Assembly: GCA_012845835.1 (NCBI GenBank)
Contig: JABAKD010000002.1
Coordinates: 27,020,710-27,084,709 of the forward strand
DNA from: Undaria pinnatifida
Taxonomy: Eukaryota > Sar > Phaeophyceae > Laminariales > Alariaceae
DNA length: 64,000 nt
Reading direction: 5' to 3'
Shown here: one piece after another, positions 24,301-36,300 of the stretch
Layout: every line of letters starts with the position of its first letter
Numbering within the stretch: the first letter of the stretch is position 1
Notes under the pieces: generated by a model
Seen by the model: the letters and a program-made list of their open reading frames with translations, nothing else
Told to the model about the DNA's origin: nothing
The model's database searches: none
Made by a program: the position numbers and the translations under genes

Positions 24301-27300
24301 AACCAAATTACGGCATATGGTCGAAAGCCCGATAACAGCACATGATCACCCTTGTTGAGAGCTACTACAAGAAAATATTCCACACTGCGTAATTCCGACT
24401 AGTTTGTCCCGGAAAATGCGCGAGTCGTTTTCAGTTCTAAAATGGTTTGGTTAACCCGTACGATACTTGAACGAAAAAAAAAAGGTGCCACACAAAATCG
24501 AAGAAGTTAAGATGGACCACGCAGTCCGAAAGGGGTTGCGAAAAAAAAAATCCACTCACGTTTCCAACAACCGCTGCTTCTGCACGCCCGTCTTCTTATC
24601 CTGCACGGTGGCCGAGCCGTTCCCGTCGCTAGTGACGTACTCCAGAGTGTCGCACATGATGGCGTCGTGGCCCAAGGCGTCGGCATCCTTGGCAGCGGCC
24701 ATGTCGGTGTAGCAAGTCCGGCAGTTTTTCCCGTGTGTGTCGTCGTCGCAGCCTTGCTTGTCGTACAGGGGGTTGTCGTCGGAGCAGACGGAGTCGCAGA
24801 CGCGGATGACTCCTTCGGCGGATTTGCACTCCGAAGAACAGCCCCTGTTTTGCAAGCGTCTGCGGGTACGCGTCCCAAGCGCATACGGCGTGGGAAAAAA
24901 AGGGGAAAATGCCTGTATGAGACACTGTCTCGAAACACGAAATACCCCGCCTTTCGTTGAAATATCGTGCTATTCGTAGCCGGTATGCTTAAAAGGTCAA
25001 GGCGACAGACCTTGAGTTCGAGGAGGACGTGAGTTCGAGCCCCACAGGGGCCATTTTTTTCTGCGTGGTTTTAGACTTTTTTTTTTTTCATTTTTTCATT
25101 ACAGGCAGGAATCCTTCTGTTTTTCGATTTTGGCGTTGGTTTTCTATACTTTTTAGTGCTTTGCAGTAGTTCCTCTTTTCCTTCTGTGGCTTGGCTGTTG
25201 CTGCGTTGTACGTGCTAACTGTGCTATTTGTACGCGGTACGCTGCTATCAGGTATCAGGCATTTCATTCGCTTTCCTCGGTTGTTCATTTGGGAATGATT
25301 TTTGTGACATGCATTTTCGATCATTGTTGTTTTTGCCCAAGAGCTTCCATCTGTAGGGAATGCAGGGATCTGGCGTTTTGGATCCACTCTTTAGTTTGTT
25401 TGTGCATTTCCTGGTAGAGTGTGAGATGGGCGTCCGAAGAGCTCTAGGATCAAGTGTGCACCGCCCGATGCCTGATGCAGAACGCCAGATCTCACTCGTC
25501 GGGGTCTTCATTCGATCAATACAGGTGCGTGAGTGTGCCTTTGCATTACATCAACAGCAGAAGAGAGATCACTTCGGAGCAGTAGCGATCGACGCCCACC
25601 GTATGTTCCATCGTGACTCGACAGCACTAACAACCCGAGCATCAGGCCTGGGCTGGACCTGCGCTGGCCTGCCACATATACAGGGAAGTACACAGGAACT
25701 TGCGCACAAAACCCGGTAGACCCAAGTAGCCCACTTCAAAAGCTAACTCACACTATAACATATTTATTGTTTCATGCATACTGAATTCCACATGTCTGGT
25801 TTTGTCCCCCTCAATGCGGGTTATACAGTTTCCGTGCGCAGAACAAGGTTGAACGTCGTAGTCCTGTCGACCCTGGCATTAGCAGGGGAGTCACCGACCT
25901 GTATCTTTCACGAGGGTATACACACCCCGTAACACGCGCGATTGAAGTATCACACGTAGCTTGCAAAGCTGAGTTTTGATCACAAAATCTTTTTTGGTCG
26001 ATCTCACAGCTGCAAGTGTACTTTTTCATTTTTTAAATATGCTCCCATGCATGTGGCGACGGGCTGGTTTCCTGGAGCATGGCGGCGGGACTCTTCGGCA
26101 TCATCAAAGTCGCCAGTTTTGCAACTGTCATCAATCGTCAACCTCTGCCCGCTTCACATACTTTCTTTTAATTTTCATTCCTGATCGAAGCGCGTTGTGT
26201 ATCATACATTCTATTTTTGGCCGATACACAGAACTGAAGCTACAGTAGCATAGAACGCACCTCTTGCCAAGCAATAAACCAACCCTGGTTGAGTGGGTCT
26301 GTTTCATTGTATGACAGGCGTTAATTTTACTGCTCTATGGTAACACCGCGCTTCTCAGTTATTTAATCGCTACACTTCCATGTACATGGGTCTCAAAAAG
26401 GTTCCATGTAGAGTTTTCCACTCACGTTTCCAACAGGCGCTGCTTCTGCACGCCCGTCTTCTTATCCTGCACAGCGGCCGAGCCGTTCCCGTCGCCAGTG
26501 ACGTACTCCAGAGTGTCGCACATGATGGCGTCGTGGCCTAAGGCGTCGGCCTCTTTGGCAGCGGCCATGCTGGTGTAGCAAGTCCGGCAGTTCTTGCCGT
26601 AAGTGTCGTCGTTGCAACCCTTCGTGTCATACAGGGGGTTGTCCTCAGAGCAGATCGTGTCGCAGACGCGGATGGCGCCGTCGCTGGATTTGCAGCCCGA
26701 GGCACAGCCCCTGCTCTTCAAGCGCCTGTCGGATCATTATTGGTTTGAGCACAAGGCGTGGGCAGAACGGGAGAATAACTCATTGGAAACCATGTTGGCA
26801 CAACCAAGCTCTCAACAAAGCTTAACAGCATCAAGTGGAAACTTGAGACTACACCGATACTGGGTACCTGGTACAACTTACCGTGTGTTTAGCACGAAAG
26901 ACAGGGGTGCGTAAAAATGACGAGAACGGCTTAATTTTCTTTTTTGATTCGATTTGCACACAGGGATTGGAGAGACTGCACGGGTTGGAGAGAACGCGCA
27001 GGTGTGCGCAGACAAGAGAAACCATGCAATAGTCTTTTAAACGATCGCCCACCTGTAGGCTTGCGTTCTCTCCGCTCTTTTGTCACGCTATAATAGTGTG
27101 GGAGAGTTTTTGCAGCACCTATTCAACAGTCTTACAGGTCACGTCCAAATCATGTTACGGCATGCTCGAACGGCCGGCAACAGAACACAGCAAACGGTAA
27201 ACAAAGCAACTCCGCTCACGTTTCCAACAACCGCTGCTTCTGCACGCCCGTCTTCTTATCCTGCATGGCGGCCGAGCCGTTCCCGTCGCCGGTGACGTAC

Positions 27301-30300
27301 TCCAGAGTGTCGCACATGATGGCGTCGTGGCCCAAGGCGTCGGCATCCTTGGCAGCGGCCATGTTGGTGTAGCAAGTCCGGCAGTTCTTGCCGAAGGTGT
27401 CGTCGTCGCAGCCTTGTGTGTCGTACAGGGCGTTGTCGCCGGTGCAGATCGAGTCGCAGACGCGGATGACGCCGTCGCCGGATTTGCAGCCCGGGGCACA
27501 GCCGCTGCAAGGGTAGACACGCACCGTGTACAAGGGCCATGTGTCAAAACGGCAATCGACTTACAGCAGTACCACGGCAGATGTTCTTCTAATAAGTCTG
27601 TGGTCACAGGACAGGGCTCCAGTCACTCTCGAGTGGAAGAGTAACCCAGAGAAAAGATGGGAAAATAAAAGAATAATAGTAGCGCGCATACTTACAGCAG
27701 TGCACTGGAAGGACCACGCACGCGTTGTTTCGGATGCAATTGTTCTCGGTAGTGGATGGTTGGAGGAGTCAAGAAACCGCGGAGAAAGATAAGTCGTTGG
27801 TGCCACAAACAGCAGGGAAAAAGGTGGAGGGAAGGTCCTCCGAGCAGTTGTTGTGTGTGTGTGCGCGACGCAAAGCCAGAGTGAACTTTGCAACTTACTA
27901 ACAGCTAAAATACATGGCTGGCACAAACCAATCCCCTTTAACTAAATGCCAAGCACTGCCTAAAAAACAGCTTAACAGTATAGTGGTAATGTTACCAGCC
28001 ACCCGCGGTGGCTGGTCTTGTACCCTTTGACCGCACCGTAAATGTATATCCTGGTATCGTACACTATTTCAGCCGTCCCAAACGCGCGAGCGCGCGACTT
28101 CTAGCCACAGCAAAACAGGGCACCCTTAACTTTGCCTATCGCCAACAGTCAACGCAAGGCTCACCTGTCGTCTAGCAGCCTCCTCCTTAGCCGACGGTTC
28201 ACCCCGTGGCCAGCCGAACCCTTGCCGTGCTTCTTCCCCCACCTCTTGCTGTGCTTCCTTTTAGAGTCCCGCTCGCCAGAGGTTAGCTTGCGCGTTTCCA
28301 CGGTCACTAGCACGTCCTTGTCAGAGCCTGGGACGATTGCCTCGTGTGGAGGTTCGTGGGTGTCGCACATGATCACGCGCCCGCCGCGGCGCTTGGCGAC
28401 CTCGTCGGCCAGGAGGGCGGTCTTGACGTCATCGAAGCAGTAGCGGCAGGTGGAACCGTGTCCTCTCCAGTCGCAGTTGAAGTCGCCGTAGCGTCCACTG
28501 CCGCAAGTGTGGTCGCACACCTGACGTCAATAACAAGCGTACAGAAAAGGGAATAAATAAATACATAATTGGGGGTTAAATTAGTTGTATTTTCAATGTT
28601 AGGTGAGACGACGACGTACAAAAAAAGGGAGTTTCATGGGTTGCGAAAGCAACTTGAGTTAAATCGACACACGACGCGTACGAAAATACGCGGGAAGTGT
28701 GGTGAGCTTGAGCTTTATTTTTCCTTATCTGCCGGAGGATGAAAGAAAAAAACAAGAACAAAAAAAATCCATGTTAAAAGTTCTGCCAAATTCAATGCTT
28801 GGGGGTTGGTCAATTTGAGATGTTCCGTTTGTTGCAGTTAAAATTCGCGGAATCGTCCACTGCGCCGCAGATGTCGTCGAAGAACACGTTTTGATCAAAA
28901 ATAGATGAACGATGAATGAACTAGTTGTTGGGGGAATAGTTAACTTATTTATTCCCGTGTTCGGGGAGACGATGATGTGTGTATGTGTGTATGCATGCCA
29001 GCCGACAGTCGATCGCTCGGAACAAAAATCCGGATGGAAGGCCAAAACCAGGGGGAAAACCTTCTGCTAAAAAAACAGCGGGCCCAGTTAACTAAGGTGC
29101 TGTGTGACGATTGACGACGAGCGGCGCCAGCAGTCTACCCCGTCGGTGTTCGACCTCTGGATATTGATATCACAAGCATCGAATAATGATTGCAATAGTC
29201 ATTACTTGATCGACTATTCAGCCGCTGACCACCATGCAGTAACTGGTTACAACATTCCGGCTCAAACGGAACAATGACAGCCTCGACCGAGAAAATGTAC
29301 CGAGGAAATGTATCCCCTACAGAGGGCGCCCGCTGGAAGCAGACATCAACTTAGAAATGCCGCGTTGAAGCCCGATGTACCAATTTCAAGCCGCTAACCC
29401 TGAGCACCGTGGCTTCCGTCAAGTTTGTTGCTCATGGTGAGAAAACGAACCTTACCTTCTCTCTACTGAACTTCGTGAGGGCAGGTGCCCTCTGTTGTCG
29501 AACCTACCTGTATCTACTGAGCATAATGCGCGCCATGAAGCTTGCCTTTGATTGGGTAACGATATGGCTGGTAATGTTTTTGCCACCTTCTGTACAGCAC
29601 GCGACAGCACCTATTGGGAGTAGTTACCGGCTCGACTTTGCATGCCAGATAAGAGAACCCAGTGTGTGCTACAAGTTTATGTATGACCAAAACCGCCGCC
29701 GCCACTCACCGTGTCCTTCTTCTCCGCACAATCCACACTGCACCCCAACGCAGACGGAGGCCGCATGGTATCGCACATCACCACGTGCCTAGCCTCGGAG
29801 TCCTCCGTGTAAAACTCATCCATCCTCCTCAGCTCCGCTTCCGCGCGCAAGGCCGCCTCCTGGTCGGTGTAACACAGTCGGCAGCCACCGCCGAACTTCC
29901 CCGAGTTACCCGCACCGCACAGGTAACCACCGAATCGGTTCTCCGTGCCGCACGAGGCATCGCAAGCAGTAGAAACTCCCAAGGGGAGATCGATGGCAGC
30001 GTCAGCGTCACCGCAGCTGGATTCGCACCAGGTTTCGGGGGCGGAGTTTTCTTCTGCTGCTAGCTTTCGGGAGAGGCGCCCGCCGCCCTCGACGGTTCTG
30101 CCGTGGATGAAGAGGGTGTCGCCGGCGACGGCGGTGTCGACGGTGTGCGCGTCGACTTTTTCGAAAACGACGTTGGCGATCTGGAGGGTGGGGGGAGGGG
30201 GGGAGGGTGGAAAAAAAACGGGGAAAGCAAAAAGGGAGGGTGTTTGTTACGTTTTTATGATATTTTGCCAATAAAAAAATTTCAACAAAATGAACGGGGA

Positions 30301-33300
30301 GCCACCAGAAAAAAACGGCCAACACATGGATCGCTGGTTAAACCGTTATTCCTAGATCGACACGCAGCACATTTTGTGTCCGTGCACCACTTCTCATCGT
30401 GCAGAGATACCAGGTACAAGCGCTGTGGCCACACATTATTAATACGAGATAGAGAAATATGACAAAACACCGAAAGGACATCTGCCCACGCAATGCCCAA
30501 CGTAGTCAATGCGAAAGAGCAGAACATACACAAGCCAGCAATCCTAAACCTTACTACATTGTATATACCAGGTATCTAAATCGGCACGATGTCTTCTTTT
30601 TTTTATCCTCCGGTGGATGGGGGAAAAATAAAGCTTGAGCTCACCACACTTCCCACGTATTTTCATACACGTCGTTTTGTCAATTGAACTCAATAAATGC
30701 ATATTCGCAATTCCAGCGCTAGTTGGCGTGTCCTTCAGTTTCTGTGGTAGCGACCGCGCGAGCTGCTGTCCCTGCCGGCGGTTCCCGTTACTACTTCAGC
30801 AGCGCAAGCTACAGTTGGATACGGATGCGTGAATACGTCGACCCGACCTGGCCCCCGTAGACCAGGTGCGGTGGAGATAGAGCCACCCGGAACGGCATCA
30901 TTCCGGGTAGTGTGGGACTTGCGCAAGCTCACCTACTAACAAAACCCCCGGCCATGAGAAAACAGCCTCACGCCGGACTTAATCCAGTTACGGTCCACGC
31001 TACCCATTCGGGCGTTGGTACGAGCAGTACGAATCTACAGAAACATAACAGCGGATACAGGTCGTAGCCTAAAGCCTTTGATCGTGATAGGCTTGATGCG
31101 ATATCGCAAAATACCTTCCTAAAATAAAAAAGCAAAACGAAAACAAAAAAAAAACGTGCAAGCAGCCTTCGGGGATAGAAGCCCGGACATCTTGCTATGG
31201 AAGCGTGCATATAGCACCTGATGCTAGCTGCTGCTGATAATTCATGCGTCTCGTTCTAGCTTCTAAAGGCTCCCAGATATGCAATGATTTCGTCTTGAAA
31301 TTACAGTAAAAATTACGTCTGGGATCAGGTAACGATATCTGTATGAAAACAACAACACGTTGTTATCATCGTCGTCGTCTTCTTATGTACTTTGCAAACA
31401 ATGTACGGCACTACATACAGCGGTTCAGTAGCCAAGCTCTACTGCAGCAGTATACCAGTACACAGCACAGACGAAGCACCGCTGTAGCATAGCATGCACC
31501 ATAACCCCAAGACCACCCTCACCAGGTTGGTCGTGACGAACTTGCTCGAGTACCGCTGCCACAGAGGCCAGCTGTACGGGAAGTCCGAAATCGTAGCCCA
31601 CAACGCCACATCGTACGCGTACTGGTAGTCCCACCGAGCCAACGTGTACGCAACGAACTCCACCCAAGCGGGGTCGTTGTTGTTGTAGATGGCGTTGCCA
31701 TTGATGTGGCCGAGCACGTGCCACATGTCGCTGTCGGTGGCGCTTTTGTGGAAGCTGCTGCCGGCAAGGACACTGCCTTTGACCCAAAACGGTTCGCCGA
31801 TGTTAAACGTCGCGTCGTAGAGGTGCTCGAAACTGGTGTCGTGCGCTACCATCACGTCCCACTCGAGGATCGACAGGGCGTCGTATTCGGAGAAGTGCGG
31901 AAGTACATCCTCGTCCAGAAACATCTTGTAAAACTGTACGGAGGGTCCCTTGGGGTAAAAGTTGTCCTGAGGGGGGGGGGGGGGGGGGGGGGGGGGAGCA
32001 TTGGGCGAAATTGCGAAGTGCAACGAGGGGAACGGCAAATATTTCGTTATGAGCATGTATAATACGACACCACGATAACCGAGAGGGAGCGACGATACCA
32101 ATATATGTCACCGACGACGACGTTACCGACGATGTCTTACCGACGATCTCATCACCGCGTAACGCACGCAGGAGAAACCAACACAATAACCGAGGACACA
32201 ATCATCTGGTCGCACATACACCAGGCGTTACAGGTGAAACCAGGGTTGGGCACCCAAACCGTTGTTCGGATGTTCAACCAAAAATCGAGACTCGACTACC
32301 GGTGCGCGAAACGGGGCGTTTCAAAAACCGAAACCGTAAAAAATGTAAAAATAGTAGAAATAACGACCATTTTTCAGTCCGTAGGAAGGGGAGTATAAAA
32401 CCAAGCTACCGCCATATCCCCAGCGAGAAGGGCGGGGCGGAAATGCCGAAAAAGCTAGAACACGAAACAGAAAAAAGTCCTTTGTCGCAGTAAGAGCGGT
32501 CACGTAACCCCACCCGCCCCCGGCCAGGAGATGGGGGGGGGAAGGGGGTCGGCAGAACGACCGCAGTAGTAGTTGTACTGGCGCAGCTCTTGCAGAGCTA
32601 TGACGCATCAAGCAGAGGCATGCGTAGGTAAGGGGGTCGCTCAAGGTGGGCAACATGAACTTTGACGTTTGCAGTCCTCAACCACGTCGCTTAACATCGT
32701 GCATACCAGGCACGTATCATGGATGGATGCGTTGTTATGATGGATGGTGTCTTGGCAATCGCCGAAGAATTTAGAACTCGCACGAATCGCACGCCTTCGC
32801 ACAAACGATGCTTTTGTTTGCGTAAAATGTACCTTTGGTATGATATTTGGGAACCATGGTCTATGCGAAGCTGATTCTACGAGCATAAAAAAAAAATGCG
32901 TATTGCCGAATGCAACTACGTAGGCAACGTAATGACCTCCCACGCAGGGGTCCACTGGAGATGCCCTCGGAGAAGGGAGGTTGTTTTAAAATCCCCTCTA
33001 GATGGGGCTCAACCCCCCTCCAAAAAAACACTTCTCGCGGGTTTCCCTCGGTTTCTTTCCCTTTCGGATCGACGTTGAAGCTCATGTTGCACACTAATAT
33101 GGATGACAAACACAATGGTCTGATACGTGTATTCGATTAATAAAATTGGTCACTTACCCCTCTCTACAGATATCGTGCGACGGGTCACCTTGTATTTCGC
33201 CTATGCAGCGTGGCTGGCCTTCACCCGCTGAGAACGGGAAGGGGTAGAAACACACCTACGAACTAAAAAACGCTCGAGTACGGGAGAGGGTAAAAACACA

Positions 33301-36300
33301 AACTACAAACTAAAATAATTCCTGGCTCTAGGGTCTGTTCAAGTCCCTGGCGAACAGAACCAAGTCGACGATAATGCCTCGAAAAACTCCTTCTCACCGT
33401 GTATGTACGATCTTACCCGCGATATTTGGCAATCTAAAAAAAAGTAGTGAGTTTGATATATAGTCTATTTTACAAAATAAATACAAAAACTATGACTACC
33501 ACTCAAGGGTTAGACTTAGAGGGTGAGATAACCCTTCAAGTACAGTAGTACCACTATCAAATAGGTTTTCGGAAACGCTTATTATAAAGACTTCCACCCC
33601 TTTAGAGCCCCCAAAAAACCTCCCTAAACTAACTTCAAGTGAAGAAAGGGTTTCCAGCTGTGAAGACTTTAATGCGCATACCAACCATTGCACGATTACA
33701 TGTTTGGAATCGGGAGTTTTCGACTGTGACCCGTGAGATACGTCACGGGGCGAGTCGAACCGACCCCGATGAAACCCGTACCACATGGGTCAGTCTGAGT
33801 GTGACGGGTCGGGTCGGGTCAACAGGCATCCGGTCGCCCCGGTGGCGTATCAGGTTATCCTCGAGCCTGGTATAGGTCAGTTTCTTGAGTTTGAGCCCCA
33901 CCGAGTGCATACTCGTTGGGACTTTTTCTTGTGCACAAATTGACTTGCGGAAAGCGCGAGAGCGTGAGTTAGCAACAATCGATAAAAAAATCGACGAGCA
34001 GTGTATTGCTGAACCCTATGCGCGATAAAAAATGAAGGCAAGAACCGGGGGGAAGAAGGGACGACACCTGTGACCACGGCCTGTCTGAAGCTGAAAAGTA
34101 GAAGTCCGAGGACCAACGCCCCAATGGGTAGGGTGGACCGTAACTGGACCAAGTCCGGCGGAAGGCTATCTCCCATGGCCAGGGGTTTTGTTAGTGGGTG
34201 AGCTTACGCAAGTCCCACACTACCCGGAAATATGATATTCCGGGTGGCTATCTCCACCGAACCTGACCCTCAGGGGACAGGCCGGGTCGACATACACACG
34301 CATCCGTATACAACTATTATAGTACTTTAGTATAGCTTGCGCTGCCGGGGTTGTAACGAGGACCACTGATAGGGACAGCTCACGCTATCCCTACAGTGGG
34401 ATCCGAAGGGTGCGCCAGCTAGCGTTGGGCTGCGTGAGCAACTGAATTAAATCGACACACGACGCGTATGAAAATACGTGGAAGTGTGGTGAGCCTACTT
34501 TATTTTGCCCCATCCGCCGGAGGATAAAAAGAAAAAAAAAAAAGTAGAAGTGTGAAAAAAAAAAAAAAAAGGCTTTCAAAAGTCGCGGGTTGGGTCGGGT
34601 CGGGTCAGGAGGCCTAAAGTTTGTTGTGTTTTTCATTTCTAAAAAAATCTCGTGGGTCTGGTCGGGTCGGGTCAAGACCTCTCGAATTTTCGCCGGTCGC
34701 ATCATGTCACGTGAACAGTCTTCGAAAATCTCTTTTTGCAAAATACTCACAACAAAGTATCACCTTGTCAAACAACAGCAGTATAAACGATTGAACTCAA
34801 AGCTGACGTGACAATTTCATTTTCAAAATATTTACATGGACTTTAGACTACATACCTGGTGGTAACAAAATTGAATTCCCATTCCCACCCAATACTTGTA
34901 ATATTTAATACCAGGTAGTGAGCTTCGCTTACGGGTATCACTTCGTATACATCATACTTGAATGTATTTTTCTCGTACGACACGTATAGTCTATATGAGT
35001 ACTTACGTACCGTAAAAGGCCAATTTCAATGCAGAGGAACAAGTTTTATCTGTTCTCCATCTATCTGCTGTCGCTGTCGATCTCGTTTCTTATCGTTGGG
35101 ACTTGCAAAAAAAGGGGGAAAGCCTTGGGAAAACAAGGGGGAAAAAAGCGCAAGCGTTTCGATGTTAGAAGCCTAGACTATACTCGTAGTCTACAGACAA
35201 AAAGTAGGTGCGAAAAAGAGAACGAAACGAAACGTGCGAAGACACATACACTTCATTGACACTTGCCGAGATTTGGACTCCCCCAAGGTGGCGAGGCATC
35301 CATCCCATCACCATGAAAAATGGAGGCGTGTACAACGTTATACCATCGGGGTTAAGCTTGCAATTATTACACCGACAGCCCTACGACTTGTAATCCGTAC
35401 CATTATTTACGTCGTACCTGGTAGGTCCTATCCGAGGGGGTGTATCATGCTGGAGTATCATCATCTGCTCGGAAGCAGCCGGACGTGTCCCGGTTGTTTG
35501 CTGTTGGGCTGGCGGTGATGGTTGTTTACCAGGAAGGGACTGTCTGGGCTGCGTGTTCGCCGTGCTATATATAATAAGTAGCACGTGTATCACGGGAGTA
35601 AGTACCACACAGCAGCTGCAGCAGTAGCGCTGGTATTACCCGGCATAGGAACGAGTAGCAGTGCTGCCTCTCTCTGCTGGGAATCTGTGATACTCTTACG
35701 AAGTACTCCCCTGCTCCGCTAGTAGTCTAGTACTACTGCTGCTGGGCATGGTGTTCGCGTGATGGTTGGTGGTCGGGAGGTGTTGGTGGTATATACGAAG
35801 CAACTCAGCAATCGGTAATGAACTGGTATTCGGTACCAGGTGCCTGGTGGCAGATCGGTCATCGGAGAGCAGCAACAAGAAGAGGAAAGGCGGAATTAAG
35901 GTTTGAGTTGAACTCAAATCTAGTGTAGGTGGGTATGGAGACTGAAGACTGCTACATGTATCGGTGCTGTGCGTTGCTGCGTGACACGTGATTCGCGAGA
36001 CGCGCATGTTCTACGTATATTTCTCGCTAATTTGTACCAATGAAAATTCAAGCTAGTTGATGCGAAGGCAAAAACAAGGTTACCCTGATTGTAGGGCAGG
36101 CTCTTCTCGGCTATCGTTGGTGCAAAAAATCAAGAAAGACGAAAGAACAATGTTGGTCGAACAGCGAACAGAAAAACCACGAAACCCCTCCGACATGCGA
36201 TGCGCCGGTACTCCAATCTGGTTACCAATTTAAGTACCGTTTAATACACATATTAATATAAAAAAGGTTTCTATATTTATGAGTAAAGTGGGTACAAGTA

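Larger units (their letters stand above)
29185..31125. repeat. Segmental duplication, copy 1 (partner 56125-60352)
   Basis: It spans part of intron 3, exon 3 and part of intron 2 of the large gene. Blocks shared with the partner in order: CAGCCTCGACCGAG, GAGCACCGTGGCTTCCGTCA, GGTGAGAAAACGA, exon 3, a downstream stretch with AATGCCCAACG(T/C)AG and CCAGGTATCTA, and ACGAGCAGTACGAATCTACA. In this copy a retroposon (30595-31019) interrupts the block. Confidence 0.85.

Noticed and set aside
27155-27607. Thr/Ala-rich 150-codon frame over exon 5 (similar ones over exons 7 and 4)
   Set aside because: It is another frame of the Cys-module exon, and similar Thr-rich frames appear over other module exons for the same reason.
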